Below, in pieces: positions 8,251-14,344 of a stretch of 15,339 nt of DNA. How positions within the stretch are numbered: position 1 is the stretch's first letter; every line of letters begins with the position of its first letter. Source of the stretch: an uncultured Arcobacter sp. (GTDB lineage Bacteria; Campylobacterota; Campylobacteria; Campylobacterales; Arcobacteraceae); NCBI GenBank assembly GCA_937860115.1, contig CALMBI010000160.1, positions 1 through 15,339 of the forward strand, written 5' to 3'. Made by a program: the position numbers and the translations under genes. Under the pieces are notes generated by a model. It had not been told where the DNA came from and did no database searches. It was given only the letters and a program-made list of their open reading frames with translations.

Positions 8251-8559
8251 ACCACCCGTCAAGTCAGCATTTGTGATAGCACTTAATGGTTCATTGACAC
8301 TGAATATTTTAGCTCTAATATCACTATATCCAAAAGATTCAAGTCGTTTTGTATGTTTTTCAAGATACCTGTGTAGATCATCTTCGTTATCAAAAAGATA
8401 GATTCCACCTGCTTCTTTTGTTTCTTCATTTTCAGTCCAGATTTTCCAAATCAATCCATTTTCATTTGCAATATCTTTTGCTAACTCAACAAAAGCTTCC
8501 GCCATTTTTTCCCCAAATATCCCTTCGTGAGGGAAATCTACTTGTAAAAGGTATTTCAT
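8245..8559 (-). CDS. ydhR: YdhR-family putative monooxygenase
   Basis: This is a small cytoplasmic dimeric alpha/beta-barrel protein of the YdhR family (PF08803), structurally related to cofactor-free antibiotic-biosynthesis-type monooxygenases. The family pattern is clear across its whole 104 aa: LLQVDFPHEGIFGEKMA near the start, GLIWKIWTENEETKEAGG in the middle, then EKHTKRLESFG and a near-terminal FSVNEPLSAI. The physiological substrate is unknown. AGGAGC upstream of the ATG supports the start. It lies 32 bases downstream of the TIGR03915 gene and is the last gene before the hairpin terminator. Its placement after oxidative-stress and repair genes suggests handling of an oxidised aromatic or quinone compound, but this is inference. 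Confidence 0.92.
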   Translation of the reverse strand: MKYLLQVDFPHEGIFGEKMAEAFVELAKDIANENGLIWKIWTENEETKEAGGIYLFDNEDDLHRYLEKHTKRLESFGYSDIRAKIFSVNEPLSAITNADLTGGK

Positions 8560-8591
8560 ATTATGCTCCTAAAAAATTTTAAAAATATACA

Positions 8592-9326
8592 CTAACTTTC
8601 TATAAACTCCGTCATAAACTCTCTATAAAGTAGTGGCACCATTTGTCTTTGGAGCTTTTTATTTGTTCGAGACTCAATAGCGACACTTGCAAAAAAAGTT
8701 TTCCAAAGATTTGAAAATTTTTCCTCATTTTGGCTTATCGTTGGCTCTTCAAAACTCGCCACTTCTTGCACTCCCTTAAAACTTTCATTTTTGATAAAAG
8801 CAAGTTTTCGATTTAGGTCGTGGATAATGTAGTTTTGATTGTTAAATCGCTCTAAAAAATGTCTTCCTAAATGATAAACAACATTAAACTTAGTATCGAT
8901 TTTACCATACAAAGTCCCATCATCAAGCTCAATAAATCGTATAAAACCAGTCATCTTATGACTATGACGAAAAAGTTCTCTTTGCAGATTTTGAATATTT
9001 AAAATAAATCGATGATTGATATTATCTAACTCTTTTTGGCTTTTAAATCCTAAAATAATAAATTGTAACAATGGGAGCTCAAACTCTACACTATCACACA
9101 TAAAGATATGAAAAATGGTCTCAAAATGTTTTTTTATAAACTTCTTTTTAAGAGCTTCTAGCACTTTTAAACTTTTTTCTGTAGATGATTCAATCACTCT
9201 AATCTCATCCAAAATCAAACTATTTGGAATCTCTTTGAGAATAGTTTCGGGCTTTAGTTTTTGATAATACACCTCATACACTAAAGTTAAAAATCCCTCA
9301 AAACTTCCATCATAGACGACTATCAC
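8592..9326 (-). CDS. TIGR03915-family probable DNA metabolism protein
   Basis: This 244-aa protein belongs to the family named 'probable DNA metabolism protein' (TIGR03915, related to DUF4130). It is recognised from the N-terminal VVYDGSFEGFLTLVYE, from GRHFLERF followed by IHDLNRKLAF (about 170-195), and from the C-terminal LQRQMVPLLYREFMTEF. It almost always occurs with the radical-SAM protein encoded immediately upstream. In some bacteria relatives are fused to a uracil-DNA-glycosylase-like domain, the main reason for linking them to DNA damage. The start is GTG at 9326, one base after the radical-SAM stop, with GGGGAA seven bases upstream inside the preceding gene. The activity is unknown. 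Family assignment is secure; function is not. Confidence 0.87.
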   Translation of the reverse strand: MIVVYDGSFEGFLTLVYEVYYQKLKPETILKEIPNSLILDEIRVIESSTEKSLKVLEALKKKFIKKHFETIFHIFMCDSVEFELPLLQFIILGFKSQKELDNINHRFILNIQNLQRELFRHSHKMTGFIRFIELDDGTLYGKIDTKFNVVYHLGRHFLERFNNQNYIIHDLNRKLAFIKNESFKGVQEVASFEEPTISQNEEKFSNLWKTFFASVAIESRTNKKLQRQMVPLLYREFMTEFIES

Positions 9327-9327
9327 T

Positions 9328-10566
9328 TTAAAATTCCCCAGTTATCACACTATAATCTATCTCAAAAAGGCTAGGTGATTTAATGATTTTTGGAGGTTTA
9401 AGTGCTAGTTTTATCTTATCACTATACATTGGCACATCTTTTTGATAAACACCGTTACAAGTGATAAAATATTTTGCATTTTTTACTGAGATTTTAAGCT
9501 GTTTCAGACTATCAAAAGTGAGCTTTTTAAATCGTCGTGCATTGATAATTTTCATAGCTCCTTTTGTTCCAATGCCAGGGATTCGTATCAACTCCTCACG
9601 GCTAGCTTTATTTATCTCCATAGGGAATAGATGGAGATTATTCAAAGCCCAAAACATCTTAGGGTCAAGCTCCTCATCAAGATTTGGATTTGACTCGTTT
9701 ACTATCTCATCCGCTTTAAAATCATAAAAACGAAGTAACCAATCAGCTTGATAAAGTCGATGTTCCCTTAAAAGTGGAGGTTTTGAAGTTGTAAGGGCTG
9801 GAAGATTTTTATCATCGTTCACAGGTATATAAGCACTATAATAGACCCTTTTTAAAAGTGCTTTATCGTACAAAGCGGAGCTTAGATTTAAAATATCCTT
9901 ATCACTTTCAGGAGTTGCTCCAACGATAAGTTGAGTACTCATACCGATTGGTTTATTCGTACGCTCCATACTAAAATCTCGTGCAAGTTTGAGTGGTTGA
10001 AGCACTTTTTCTTTGGTTTTATTTGGGGCGAGAAGTTTGAGACTTGCATCACTTGGAAGCTCAATATTTGAACTCACCCGGCTTGCAAGTCTGGTTACCT
10101 CTTCTATTAGTTTCGCATCACTCCCTGGGATAAGTTTCACATGGATATAGCCATTAAATTTATATTCGTTTCGTAAAATCTTTAAAGTTCGCAAAATCAG
10201 CACCATCGTATGGTCTTCACTCTCGATGATTCCGCTACTTAAAAAAAGCCCTTCGATATAGTTTCTTTTGTAAAAATTTATCGTGATATCAGCTAGTTCC
10301 CTTGGAGCAAAAGCAGCCCTTGGGATATCATTACTAACACGATTGATACAATATGCACAATCATAAATACAAAAATTTGTAAGCAAAACTTTAAGCAGCG
10401 ATACACACCTCCCATCACTTGTAAAAGTGTGACAAATTCCACTATTTTGTGTTGCTCCTAGTTCTCCTGTTTTATAGTTGTTTTCACTACCACTTGAACT
10501 ACAACTTACATCATATTTGGCACTATCACTTAAAATTTGCATCTTTTGGAATATATCTTTTTTCAT
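9328..10566 (-). CDS. TIGR03916-family radical SAM protein, putative DNA modification/repair
   Basis: This 412-aa protein belongs to a radical-SAM family predicted to act on DNA. The [4Fe-4S]/SAM motif is CIYDCAYC, giving a CX3CX2C triad at Cys66, Cys70 and Cys73. Further cysteines upstream (Cys22, Cys45, Cys54) are conserved-looking. A helix-hairpin-helix DNA-binding motif (IPGIGTKGAMKII) lies in the C-terminal third. Radical SAM chemistry plus HhH recalls UV-lesion repair by spore photoproduct lyase in concept, though this is a different family and its substrate is unproven. It is followed one base later by its partner TIGR03915. No ribosome site precedes the ATG; instead TACAAT lies six bases upstream, so a leaderless transcript is possible. 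Confidence 0.9.
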   Translation of the reverse strand: MKKDIFQKMQILSDSAKYDVSCSSSGSENNYKTGELGATQNSGICHTFTSDGRCVSLLKVLLTNFCIYDCAYCINRVSNDIPRAAFAPRELADITINFYKRNYIEGLFLSSGIIESEDHTMVLILRTLKILRNEYKFNGYIHVKLIPGSDAKLIEEVTRLASRVSSNIELPSDASLKLLAPNKTKEKVLQPLKLARDFSMERTNKPIGMSTQLIVGATPESDKDILNLSSALYDKALLKRVYYSAYIPVNDDKNLPALTTSKPPLLREHRLYQADWLLRFYDFKADEIVNESNPNLDEELDPKMFWALNNLHLFPMEINKASREELIRIPGIGTKGAMKIINARRFKKLTFDSLKQLKISVKNAKYFITCNGVYQKDVPMYSDKIKLALKPPKIIKSPSLFEIDYSVITGEF

Positions 10567-10572
10567 AAGGCT

Positions 10573-10578
10573 ATTGTA
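10573..10578 (-). promoter_or_regulatory. Possible internal -10 element giving a leaderless radical-SAM mRNA
   Basis: TACAAT on the minus strand is separated from the radical-SAM ATG by six bases. A transcript starting at the normal distance would begin at or within a base or two of the ATG. No Shine-Dalgarno sequence is present in that gap. The -35 region is AT-rich and not convincing. This is a candidate only. Confidence 0.3.
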
Positions 10579-10607
10579 CTTTATTTAAATTTTTTTCTCT
10601 AAAAACA

Positions 10608-11066
10608 TTACAAATTGCAAGATTTATTTTCTAATATCTCTTTTGTTTGCTTATGTCTGTAAAGAAACATATTTTCTATATCTTTTTTGATAAAAGGCGC
10701 TAGAAGTTTACCAAAGATGCCAAAGGGAAGTTTATATTTTATAAGATCTTTGAGTTCACACATTGTCCCTTTTTTTGTAAAAATATGGTGATGCTCCCAA
10801 AAAGCAAAAGGGGATTTTATAGCGACATCTACCATCAAATTTGGATACTCATATTTTTCTATTTTTACTATCCAATCTATTGGCACCCAAGCTCGTGTAG
10901 TTTTGAGCTTTATTATCTTTCCTTCATAAGTTGCATCTTCATAGTCTATAAGTTCTACTTTAGTATGAGATGGAGTGATTCGTTTGATATTATTGGTATC
11001 TAGATGAAAATCAAAAAGCTCCTCCAAAGTGCAATCAATAAGTGTAGTTTTAGTTAATATTTCCAT
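10608..11066 (-). CDS. SRPBCC (START-like) ligand-binding family protein
   Basis: This 152-aa cytoplasmic protein has the SRPBCC/Bet v1-like helix-grip pattern. It opens with a beta strand, then LEELFDFHLDTNNIKRITP, a run of beta strands with aromatic residues (SPFAFWEHHHIF), DLIKYKLPFG and a long C-terminal helix ending in LYRHKQTKEIL. These domains bind hydrophobic ligands such as lipids, polyketides or polyenes. The ligand here is unknown. Its subfamily is the one often found beside TIGR01777-type oxidoreductases and photolyase-linked genes. It lies nine bases after the glutathione peroxidase gene with AAGAG before the ATG, so it is in the same operon. The 41-base gap to the radical-SAM gene is the largest in this part of the operon and holds no clear terminator. 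Confidence 0.75.
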   Translation of the reverse strand: MEILTKTTLIDCTLEELFDFHLDTNNIKRITPSHTKVELIDYEDATYEGKIIKLKTTRAWVPIDWIVKIEKYEYPNLMVDVAIKSPFAFWEHHHIFTKKGTMCELKDLIKYKLPFGIFGKLLAPFIKKDIENMFLYRHKQTKEILENKSCNL

Positions 11067-11075
11067 AAATCTCTT

Positions 11076-11612
11076 TTACTGCAATGCCTGAATGATATCT
11101 TTTTCAATCTCAGCTGGAGTTGTAGATGGACTATATCTTTGAAGCACTTTTCCATTTTTATCAACTAAAAATTTTGTAAAATTCCATTTAATCATATCAG
11201 TTCCCATTATCCCTTTAGAATGTTTTTTAAGATAAAGATATAAAGGATGGGTATTTTTTCCATTGACATCGATTTTACTAAACATATCAAATTTTACTCC
11301 ATAAGTGAGAGAGCAAAACTCTTTGATCTCTTTTTCAGTTCCTGGTTCTTGAGCCAAAAATTGGTTGCAAGGGAAACCTAAAACAGCTAACCCTTTATTT
11401 GCATACTTATCATGCAACTTTTCAAGTCCCTCATATTGCCCTGTAAATCCACATTTACTAGCAACATTGACTATAAGCATCACTTTATTTTTGTATTTGT
11501 CTAAAGTAAATTCATTTCCATTTATATCTTTTACTTTGATATCGTATATACTCATCGTTTTCTCCCCAAATAACAAATTTGCAAATAGCATAAACATTAA
11601 TACGATTTTCAT
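11076..11612 (-). CDS. Glutathione peroxidase-family protein, possibly exported
   Basis: This thiol-dependent peroxidase reduces H2O2 or lipid hydroperoxides, in bacteria usually at the expense of thioredoxin. The peroxidatic Cys54 lies in VASKCGFT, and the remaining catalytic residues are Gln84 in FPCNQF and Trp143-Asn144 in KWNFTKF. Cys82 and Cys100 are candidate resolving cysteines. The annotated start at 11612 has AAGGAAG upstream and adds a hydrophobic leader (IVLMFMLFANLLFGE) that resembles a signal peptide, giving 178 aa. Met20 (11555) begins the normal cytosolic-type protein and has its own strong ribosome site, so two forms may be made. Gaps are 16 bases to pdxH and nine to the SRPBCC gene. 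Confidence 0.93.
   Translation of the reverse strand: MKIVLMFMLFANLLFGEKTMSIYDIKVKDINGNEFTLDKYKNKVMLIVNVASKCGFTGQYEGLEKLHDKYANKGLAVLGFPCNQFLAQEPGTEKEIKEFCSLTYGVKFDMFSKIDVNGKNTHPLYLYLKKHSKGIMGTDMIKWNFTKFLVDKNGKVLQRYSPSTTPAEIEKDIIQALQ
11562..11567 (-). promoter_or_regulatory. Internal Shine-Dalgarno before the second GPx start
   Basis: GGGGAG on the minus strand lies six bases before the in-frame ATG at 11555-11553 (Met20). This is as good as the ribosome site of the first start (AAGGA). Use of it would remove the leader and give a cytoplasmic peroxidase of 159 aa. Confidence 0.5.
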
Positions 11613-11628
11613 CTCAATTCTTCCTTTT

Positions 11629-12270
11629 TTATGGTTCTAATCTGTGGATATCCCAGCTTCCATCTTTTTCTAAAGTATATTCAAACCTATCGTGCAATCT
11701 ATCTTTTCCACCTTGCCAAAATTCAAAAAGGGTTGGTTTGATGATATATCCACCCCACTTATCAGGAAACGGTATCTCTCCATTTGCAAATTTTTTCCTC
11801 ATTTGATCAAATTTTTGCTCCAATATACTTCTTGAAGTAACCACTTCACTTTGGTGTGATACCCAAGCACCTATTTGACTTCCCCTTGGACGACTTAAAA
11901 AATATTTTAAAGATTCTGTTTTGCTTATCTCTTCAATGGTTCCTTCTATTCGTAGCTGTCTTTCAAGTCCAAGCCAAGCAAAATGAGCTGCTACAAAATG
12001 ATTTTGTCCGATTTGGCGCGATTTTTTACTTCCATAATTTGAGAAAAATATAAAACCACTCTCATCATATCTTTTAAGGAGTACTGTTCTTTGGGATGGT
12101 TTGAGATCAGTTCCAACAGTAGCGAGGGTAAAGGCATTTGGTTCTATAAGTTTTGCTTCAACTGCTTGATTAAACCATAGTTGAAACTGAGCGAATGGAT
12201 TAGATAACATATCTTTTCTATGAAGCCCTTTTGTTGTGTACTCTTCTCTCATTTTAGATAAATCTATCAT
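11629..12270 (-). CDS. pdxH: Pyridoxamine/pyridoxine 5'-phosphate oxidase
   Basis: PdxH is an FMN-dependent cytoplasmic dimer that oxidises pyridoxine or pyridoxamine 5'-phosphate to pyridoxal 5'-phosphate with O2, the last step of vitamin B6 synthesis or salvage. Landmarks are QRTVLLKRYDESGFIFFSN (FMN binding), SKKSRQI, FAWLGLERQLRIEG and the C-terminal signature FEFWQGGKDRLHDRF. The ATG at 12270 is preferred: AAGGAG lies nine bases upstream and the protein is then 213 aa, close to E. coli PdxH (218 aa). An upstream in-frame TTG at 12294 would overlap the TIGR03643 gene and has no ribosome site. The O2 requirement implies at least microaerobic life. B6 vitamers also quench singlet oxygen, which would fit the neighbourhood. 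Confidence 0.94.
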   Translation of the reverse strand: MIDLSKMREEYTTKGLHRKDMLSNPFAQFQLWFNQAVEAKLIEPNAFTLATVGTDLKPSQRTVLLKRYDESGFIFFSNYGSKKSRQIGQNHFVAAHFAWLGLERQLRIEGTIEEISKTESLKYFLSRPRGSQIGAWVSHQSEVVTSRSILEQKFDQMRKKFANGEIPFPDKWGGYIIKPTLFEFWQGGKDRLHDRFEYTLEKDGSWDIHRLEP

Positions 12271-12287
12271 TGTACTTCTCTCCTTCT

Positions 12288-12614
12288 TTACCAAGGTCCT
12301 TGAAATCTAGTAGGCTTATGATCACATTTTTTGATATGTTTTGTGGCTCTACCTTGGACTCTTTTTCTCCATCTATTATAAGCTTTTTTACCTATAAGGG
12401 TTCTCATTTTATTTTTAACTTGGTTTTCTGTAAGCCCGTATTGAGAATAGATAATATCAAAAGGTAATCTATCTTGCCAAGCCATCTCGATAAGTCGATT
12501 TTCGTCAAACTCCTCAAGTGTTTCATCTCTCTTTTCCTCTTTTTGAACACTTAGAGGTTTCTCTTTTAGTTCAAATTTACTCGATGATAAAATCTTGAAG
12601 ATTTGTTTTTCCAT
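12288..12614 (-). CDS. TIGR03643-family (DUF2805) protein
   Basis: This small basic protein has the conserved core MAWQDRLPFDIIYSQYGLTENQVKNKM followed by WRKRVQGRATKH, diagnostic of the TIGR03643/DUF2805 family. The core looks like a helix-turn-helix or similar short helical domain and could bind nucleic acid, but its function is unknown. In other bacteria I associate it with cryptochrome/photolyase-type genes. The N-terminal 40 residues are charged and low in complexity. I prefer the ATG at 12614, since GGAGA (12627-12623) lies eight bases upstream; an ATG at 12629 has no ribosome site. Either way the gene starts inside the preceding 118-aa gene. It ends 17 bases before the preferred pdxH start. 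Confidence 0.85.
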   Translation of the reverse strand: MEKQIFKILSSSKFELKEKPLSVQKEEKRDETLEEFDENRLIEMAWQDRLPFDIIYSQYGLTENQVKNKMRTLIGKKAYNRWRKRVQGRATKHIKKCDHKPTRFQGPW

Positions 12615-12933
12615 AGTAGATATCTCCATTAGAAAGTTTGATTTTATGTGCGATTATCCCCATAAGAGTTTTCACCCCTTTTGTTTTTTGCGGGTCTGTT
12701 AAAGGTAAAAGCCTGACAGTTACTGCATCACCTTTAGCAGAGAGTTGAATAAAAAAGTTTTGATTTTTTCCATCTTCTATGGCAATGCTCTCGATTAAGG
12801 CACTATTTTCTTTTTCATTGATAAATTTATCTGTTATTTTGAGTATTCCATTTGGAATTTTCTCCATCATTGGAGTGATCACTTCAAAACACTCTTTTAC
12901 ACTTTTTGCTTTTTCTAGTACGATATGGGGCAT
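12577..12933 (-). CDS. Unrecognised 118-aa protein
   Basis: I do not recognise this protein. It is 118 aa, mixed alpha/beta in appearance, without a signal peptide, membrane segment, cysteine cluster or known motif. The middle part alternates in a way that suggests beta strands (NFFIQLSAKGDAVTVRLLPL), followed by a helical stretch (KTLMGIIAHKIKL) and a short acidic end. AGGAAAA lies a few bases before the ATG. It follows uvsE after 63 bases, and its 3' end overlaps the start of the TIGR03643 gene by 38 bases, so the two are probably translationally coupled and may act together. A weak promoter may lie in the gap upstream. Confidence 0.7.
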   Translation of the reverse strand: MPHIVLEKAKSVKECFEVITPMMEKIPNGILKITDKFINEKENSALIESIAIEDGKNQNFFIQLSAKGDAVTVRLLPLTDPQKTKGVKTLMGIIAHKIKLSNGDIYYGKTNLQDFIIE

Positions 12934-12951
12934 AACATTTTCCTATTTTTA

Positions 12952-12957
12952 TTTATA
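12952..12957 (-). promoter_or_regulatory. Possible internal -10 element upstream of the 118-aa gene
   Basis: TATAAA on the minus strand lies 18 bases before the 118-aa gene in the 63-base gap after uvsE. A second -10-like hexamer, TACAAT, lies about 28 bases further upstream in the same gap. No hairpin terminator follows uvsE, so read-through is expected as well. The AT content makes chance matches likely. Confidence 0.25.
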
Positions 12958-12996
12958 GTTTATCTGTTTTTAGGATTTGATTGTATGGTTATTTTG

Positions 12997-13869
12997 TTAG
13001 TTTATATTATAGATATCAAATATCTTTTCTATCGCACCCTCTTTTTTCTTTGCTTCGACCATGATATCAACTTCATAAAAATCATCTCCCAAAAACTCTT
13101 TAAGATGTACAAAATCAACTTCACTTATAAAATCAGCATGATGTCCAACTTTCCCATCCCCTTGTGAAGAGATATGGAGTTTTGGTCTTTTTTCTTTCCA
13201 GCTTTTTTTGATCTCTTCCCAAGAGATAACACTTGGATTGATAGAGTGATGAAAAATATCAAATATCATCCCGATACCACACTTTTTGGCTACTTCTAAA
13301 GTTTCACTTGCTGTGAAATTGTATTCATCATTTTCTAAAGCTAAATATTTTCCAAGCCAAGAGTTTTCTTCAAATACTTTACAAAAACGATCCATGGTAG
13401 CCTTTTTGTCACCATTTGTTCCACCAAGATGCAAAGTGATCACTCCATTATCTAGAGCTTCAAAACTATCAAGCAATCTTGTGCAATACTCTAGTTCTTT
13501 TAAAGAGGATTCAACCACTTTTGGATTTTTGCTTCCAAGCTGGATAAATTGTCCTGGGTGGATTGTAAGACGAAGATTGTGGTTTAAAGTGCTTCTTTTT
13601 ACTTTATCAAAAAGAGGGGTAAGCTCATCCCAAACACTGTTATCAAAAGAGGGATGAGAAGCAAAAGGGATGCAACTATTTCCAAGGCGAAACATTGTGA
13701 TATTTCGTTTTTGGCAAAACTCCACGATGGCTGGGAAATCCAAAAGATTTTTAGAAGCGATATCAAGTGCTTTTTGTTTTGAAAGTGAGCTTAGTTTGAT
13801 GGAACGATTGGTTGAAAGTGTTCCATCATTTGTTGAACAAAAAAGTCCTAGTCTTGGAAGTCGTCTCAT
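12997..13869 (-). CDS. uvsE: UV damage endonuclease
   Basis: UvsE/UVDE nicks DNA directly 5' of cyclobutane dimers, 6-4 photoproducts and some other lesions, starting light-independent excision repair. It is a metal-dependent TIM barrel. Visible landmarks are RLGLFCSTNDG near the N-terminus, FRLGNSCIPFASHP (60-73), IHPGQF (103-108) with a metal-ligand His, LHLGG (146-150), LENDEYNFT (178-186), FDIFHHSINP (203-212), GHHADF (242-247) and the final VDIMVEAKKKE. These match the family's metal-binding His/Glu/Asp pattern, and 290 aa is normal length. It is the first gene of the minus-strand cluster, with AGGAGA six bases before the ATG. No photolyase lies in the window, so this may be the main direct UV-repair entry point here. 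Confidence 0.95.
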   Translation of the reverse strand: MRRLPRLGLFCSTNDGTLSTNRSIKLSSLSKQKALDIASKNLLDFPAIVEFCQKRNITMFRLGNSCIPFASHPSFDNSVWDELTPLFDKVKRSTLNHNLRLTIHPGQFIQLGSKNPKVVESSLKELEYCTRLLDSFEALDNGVITLHLGGTNGDKKATMDRFCKVFEENSWLGKYLALENDEYNFTASETLEVAKKCGIGMIFDIFHHSINPSVISWEEIKKSWKEKRPKLHISSQGDGKVGHHADFISEVDFVHLKEFLGDDFYEVDIMVEAKKKEGAIEKIFDIYNIN

Positions 13870-13893
13870 CTATCTCTCCTATTTTAGGAACAG

Positions 13894-13906
13894 TTTATAA
13901 AATATA
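13894..13906 (-). promoter_or_regulatory. Putative uvsE operon promoter -10 region
   Basis: Two -10-like hexamers on the minus strand, TATATT (13906-13901) and TATAAA (13899-13894), lie 25-35 bases before the uvsE start. Either could drive the operon. Further upstream an inverted repeat TTGAGA...TCTCAA (13936-13941/13960-13965, 18-base spacer) sits between this promoter and that of the divergent toxin-antitoxin genes and could be an operator. I see no canonical SOS box. Confidence 0.4.
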
Positions 13907-13997
13907 GATGATTTTTTGTAGGGAATTTTTGGTTGTTGAGAGATAAAAGAAAATAAATTTCTCAAAATAGATCATTTCAACTCTACAAAAGAAATCT

Positions 13998-14026
13998 TAC
14001 AATAGAATACAATAAGATACACAGTA
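13998..14026 (+). repeat. Period-10 TACAATA repeats at the toxin-antitoxin promoter
   Basis: Three units start with TACA exactly ten bases apart: TACAATAGAA (13998), TACAATAAGA (14008) and TACACAGTA (14018). The first two units contain -10-like hexamers (TACAAT), with a weak TTTCAA 17 bases upstream of the first. The spacing places the units on one face of the helix, as expected for cooperative binding of a ribbon-helix-helix antitoxin that represses its own promoter. This is an inference from spacing only. Confidence 0.4.
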
Positions 14027-14047
14027 TATACAAAAAAAGAAAATAAA

Positions 14048-14344
14048 ATGAAAAAAAGCAAGATATTTAGATATAGTTATGAAAAAAATGAACTTCTGAA
14101 AAAAGAGAGAAATATCTCTTTTGAGAATGTCATTTTAAGTATTGAAAATGGTGATTTGATAGATGATATCGAACACCAAAATAAAGAAAAATATCCAAAT
14201 CAAAATATATTTATTATTTTAGTAAAAATCAAAGAGTATGTTTATTTGGTTCCTTATGTTGAAGATGAAGAAATGATATTTTTAAAAACAATTATCCCAT
14301 CAAGACAAATGAATAAAAAATATAACAGTGGAGGTGCAAAATGA
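14048..14344 (+). CDS. Toxin of a type II toxin-antitoxin pair (BrnT/DUF4258-like)
   Basis: This 98-aa protein resembles small RNase-type toxins. A first part reads FRYSYEKNELLKKERNISFE and continues with VILSIENGDLIDDIEH. A second part, YVYLVPYVEDEEMIFLKT, leads into the ending IIPSRQMNKKY. The layout (N-terminal block, conserved His/Asp near the middle, C-terminal strand pair ending in S-R...Y) is that of BrnT-like or DUF4258 toxins, which cleave RNA; I cannot decide between the two names. The ATG has only a weak purine stretch upstream (AAAGAAAATAAA). Its last four bases overlap the antitoxin start (ATGA). The toxin-first order is like BrnT-BrnA. Confidence 0.78.
   Translation: MKKSKIFRYSYEKNELLKKERNISFENVILSIENGDLIDDIEHQNKEKYPNQNIFIILVKIKEYVYLVPYVEDEEMIFLKTIIPSRQMNKKYNSGGAK
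14330..14336 (+). promoter_or_regulatory. Strong Shine-Dalgarno for the antitoxin
   Basis: GGAGGTG lies four bases before the antitoxin ATG and inside the toxin gene. It is the best match to the anti-Shine-Dalgarno in this region, and much stronger than the purine stretch before the toxin start. This would favour antitoxin excess. Confidence 0.6.

Noticed and set aside
8349..8582. 77-codon open frame on the + strand across ydhR
   Set aside because: It is antisense to a clear YdhR protein; the product is Phe/Leu/Ser-rich without a motif.
12271..12294. Upstream in-frame TTG start for pdxH at 12294
   Set aside because: It overlaps the TIGR03643 stop region and has no ribosome site, while the ATG at 12270 has AAGGAG nine bases upstream and gives the usual family length.
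13286..13657. 123-codon open frame on the + strand opposite uvsE
   Set aside because: It is the antisense shadow of a well-supported uvsE; it has no recognisable domain.
13870..14047. LexA/SOS box upstream of uvsE
   Set aside because: No palindrome of the CTG-N10-CAG or GAAC-type kind was found; the only inverted repeat has different arms and a long spacer.
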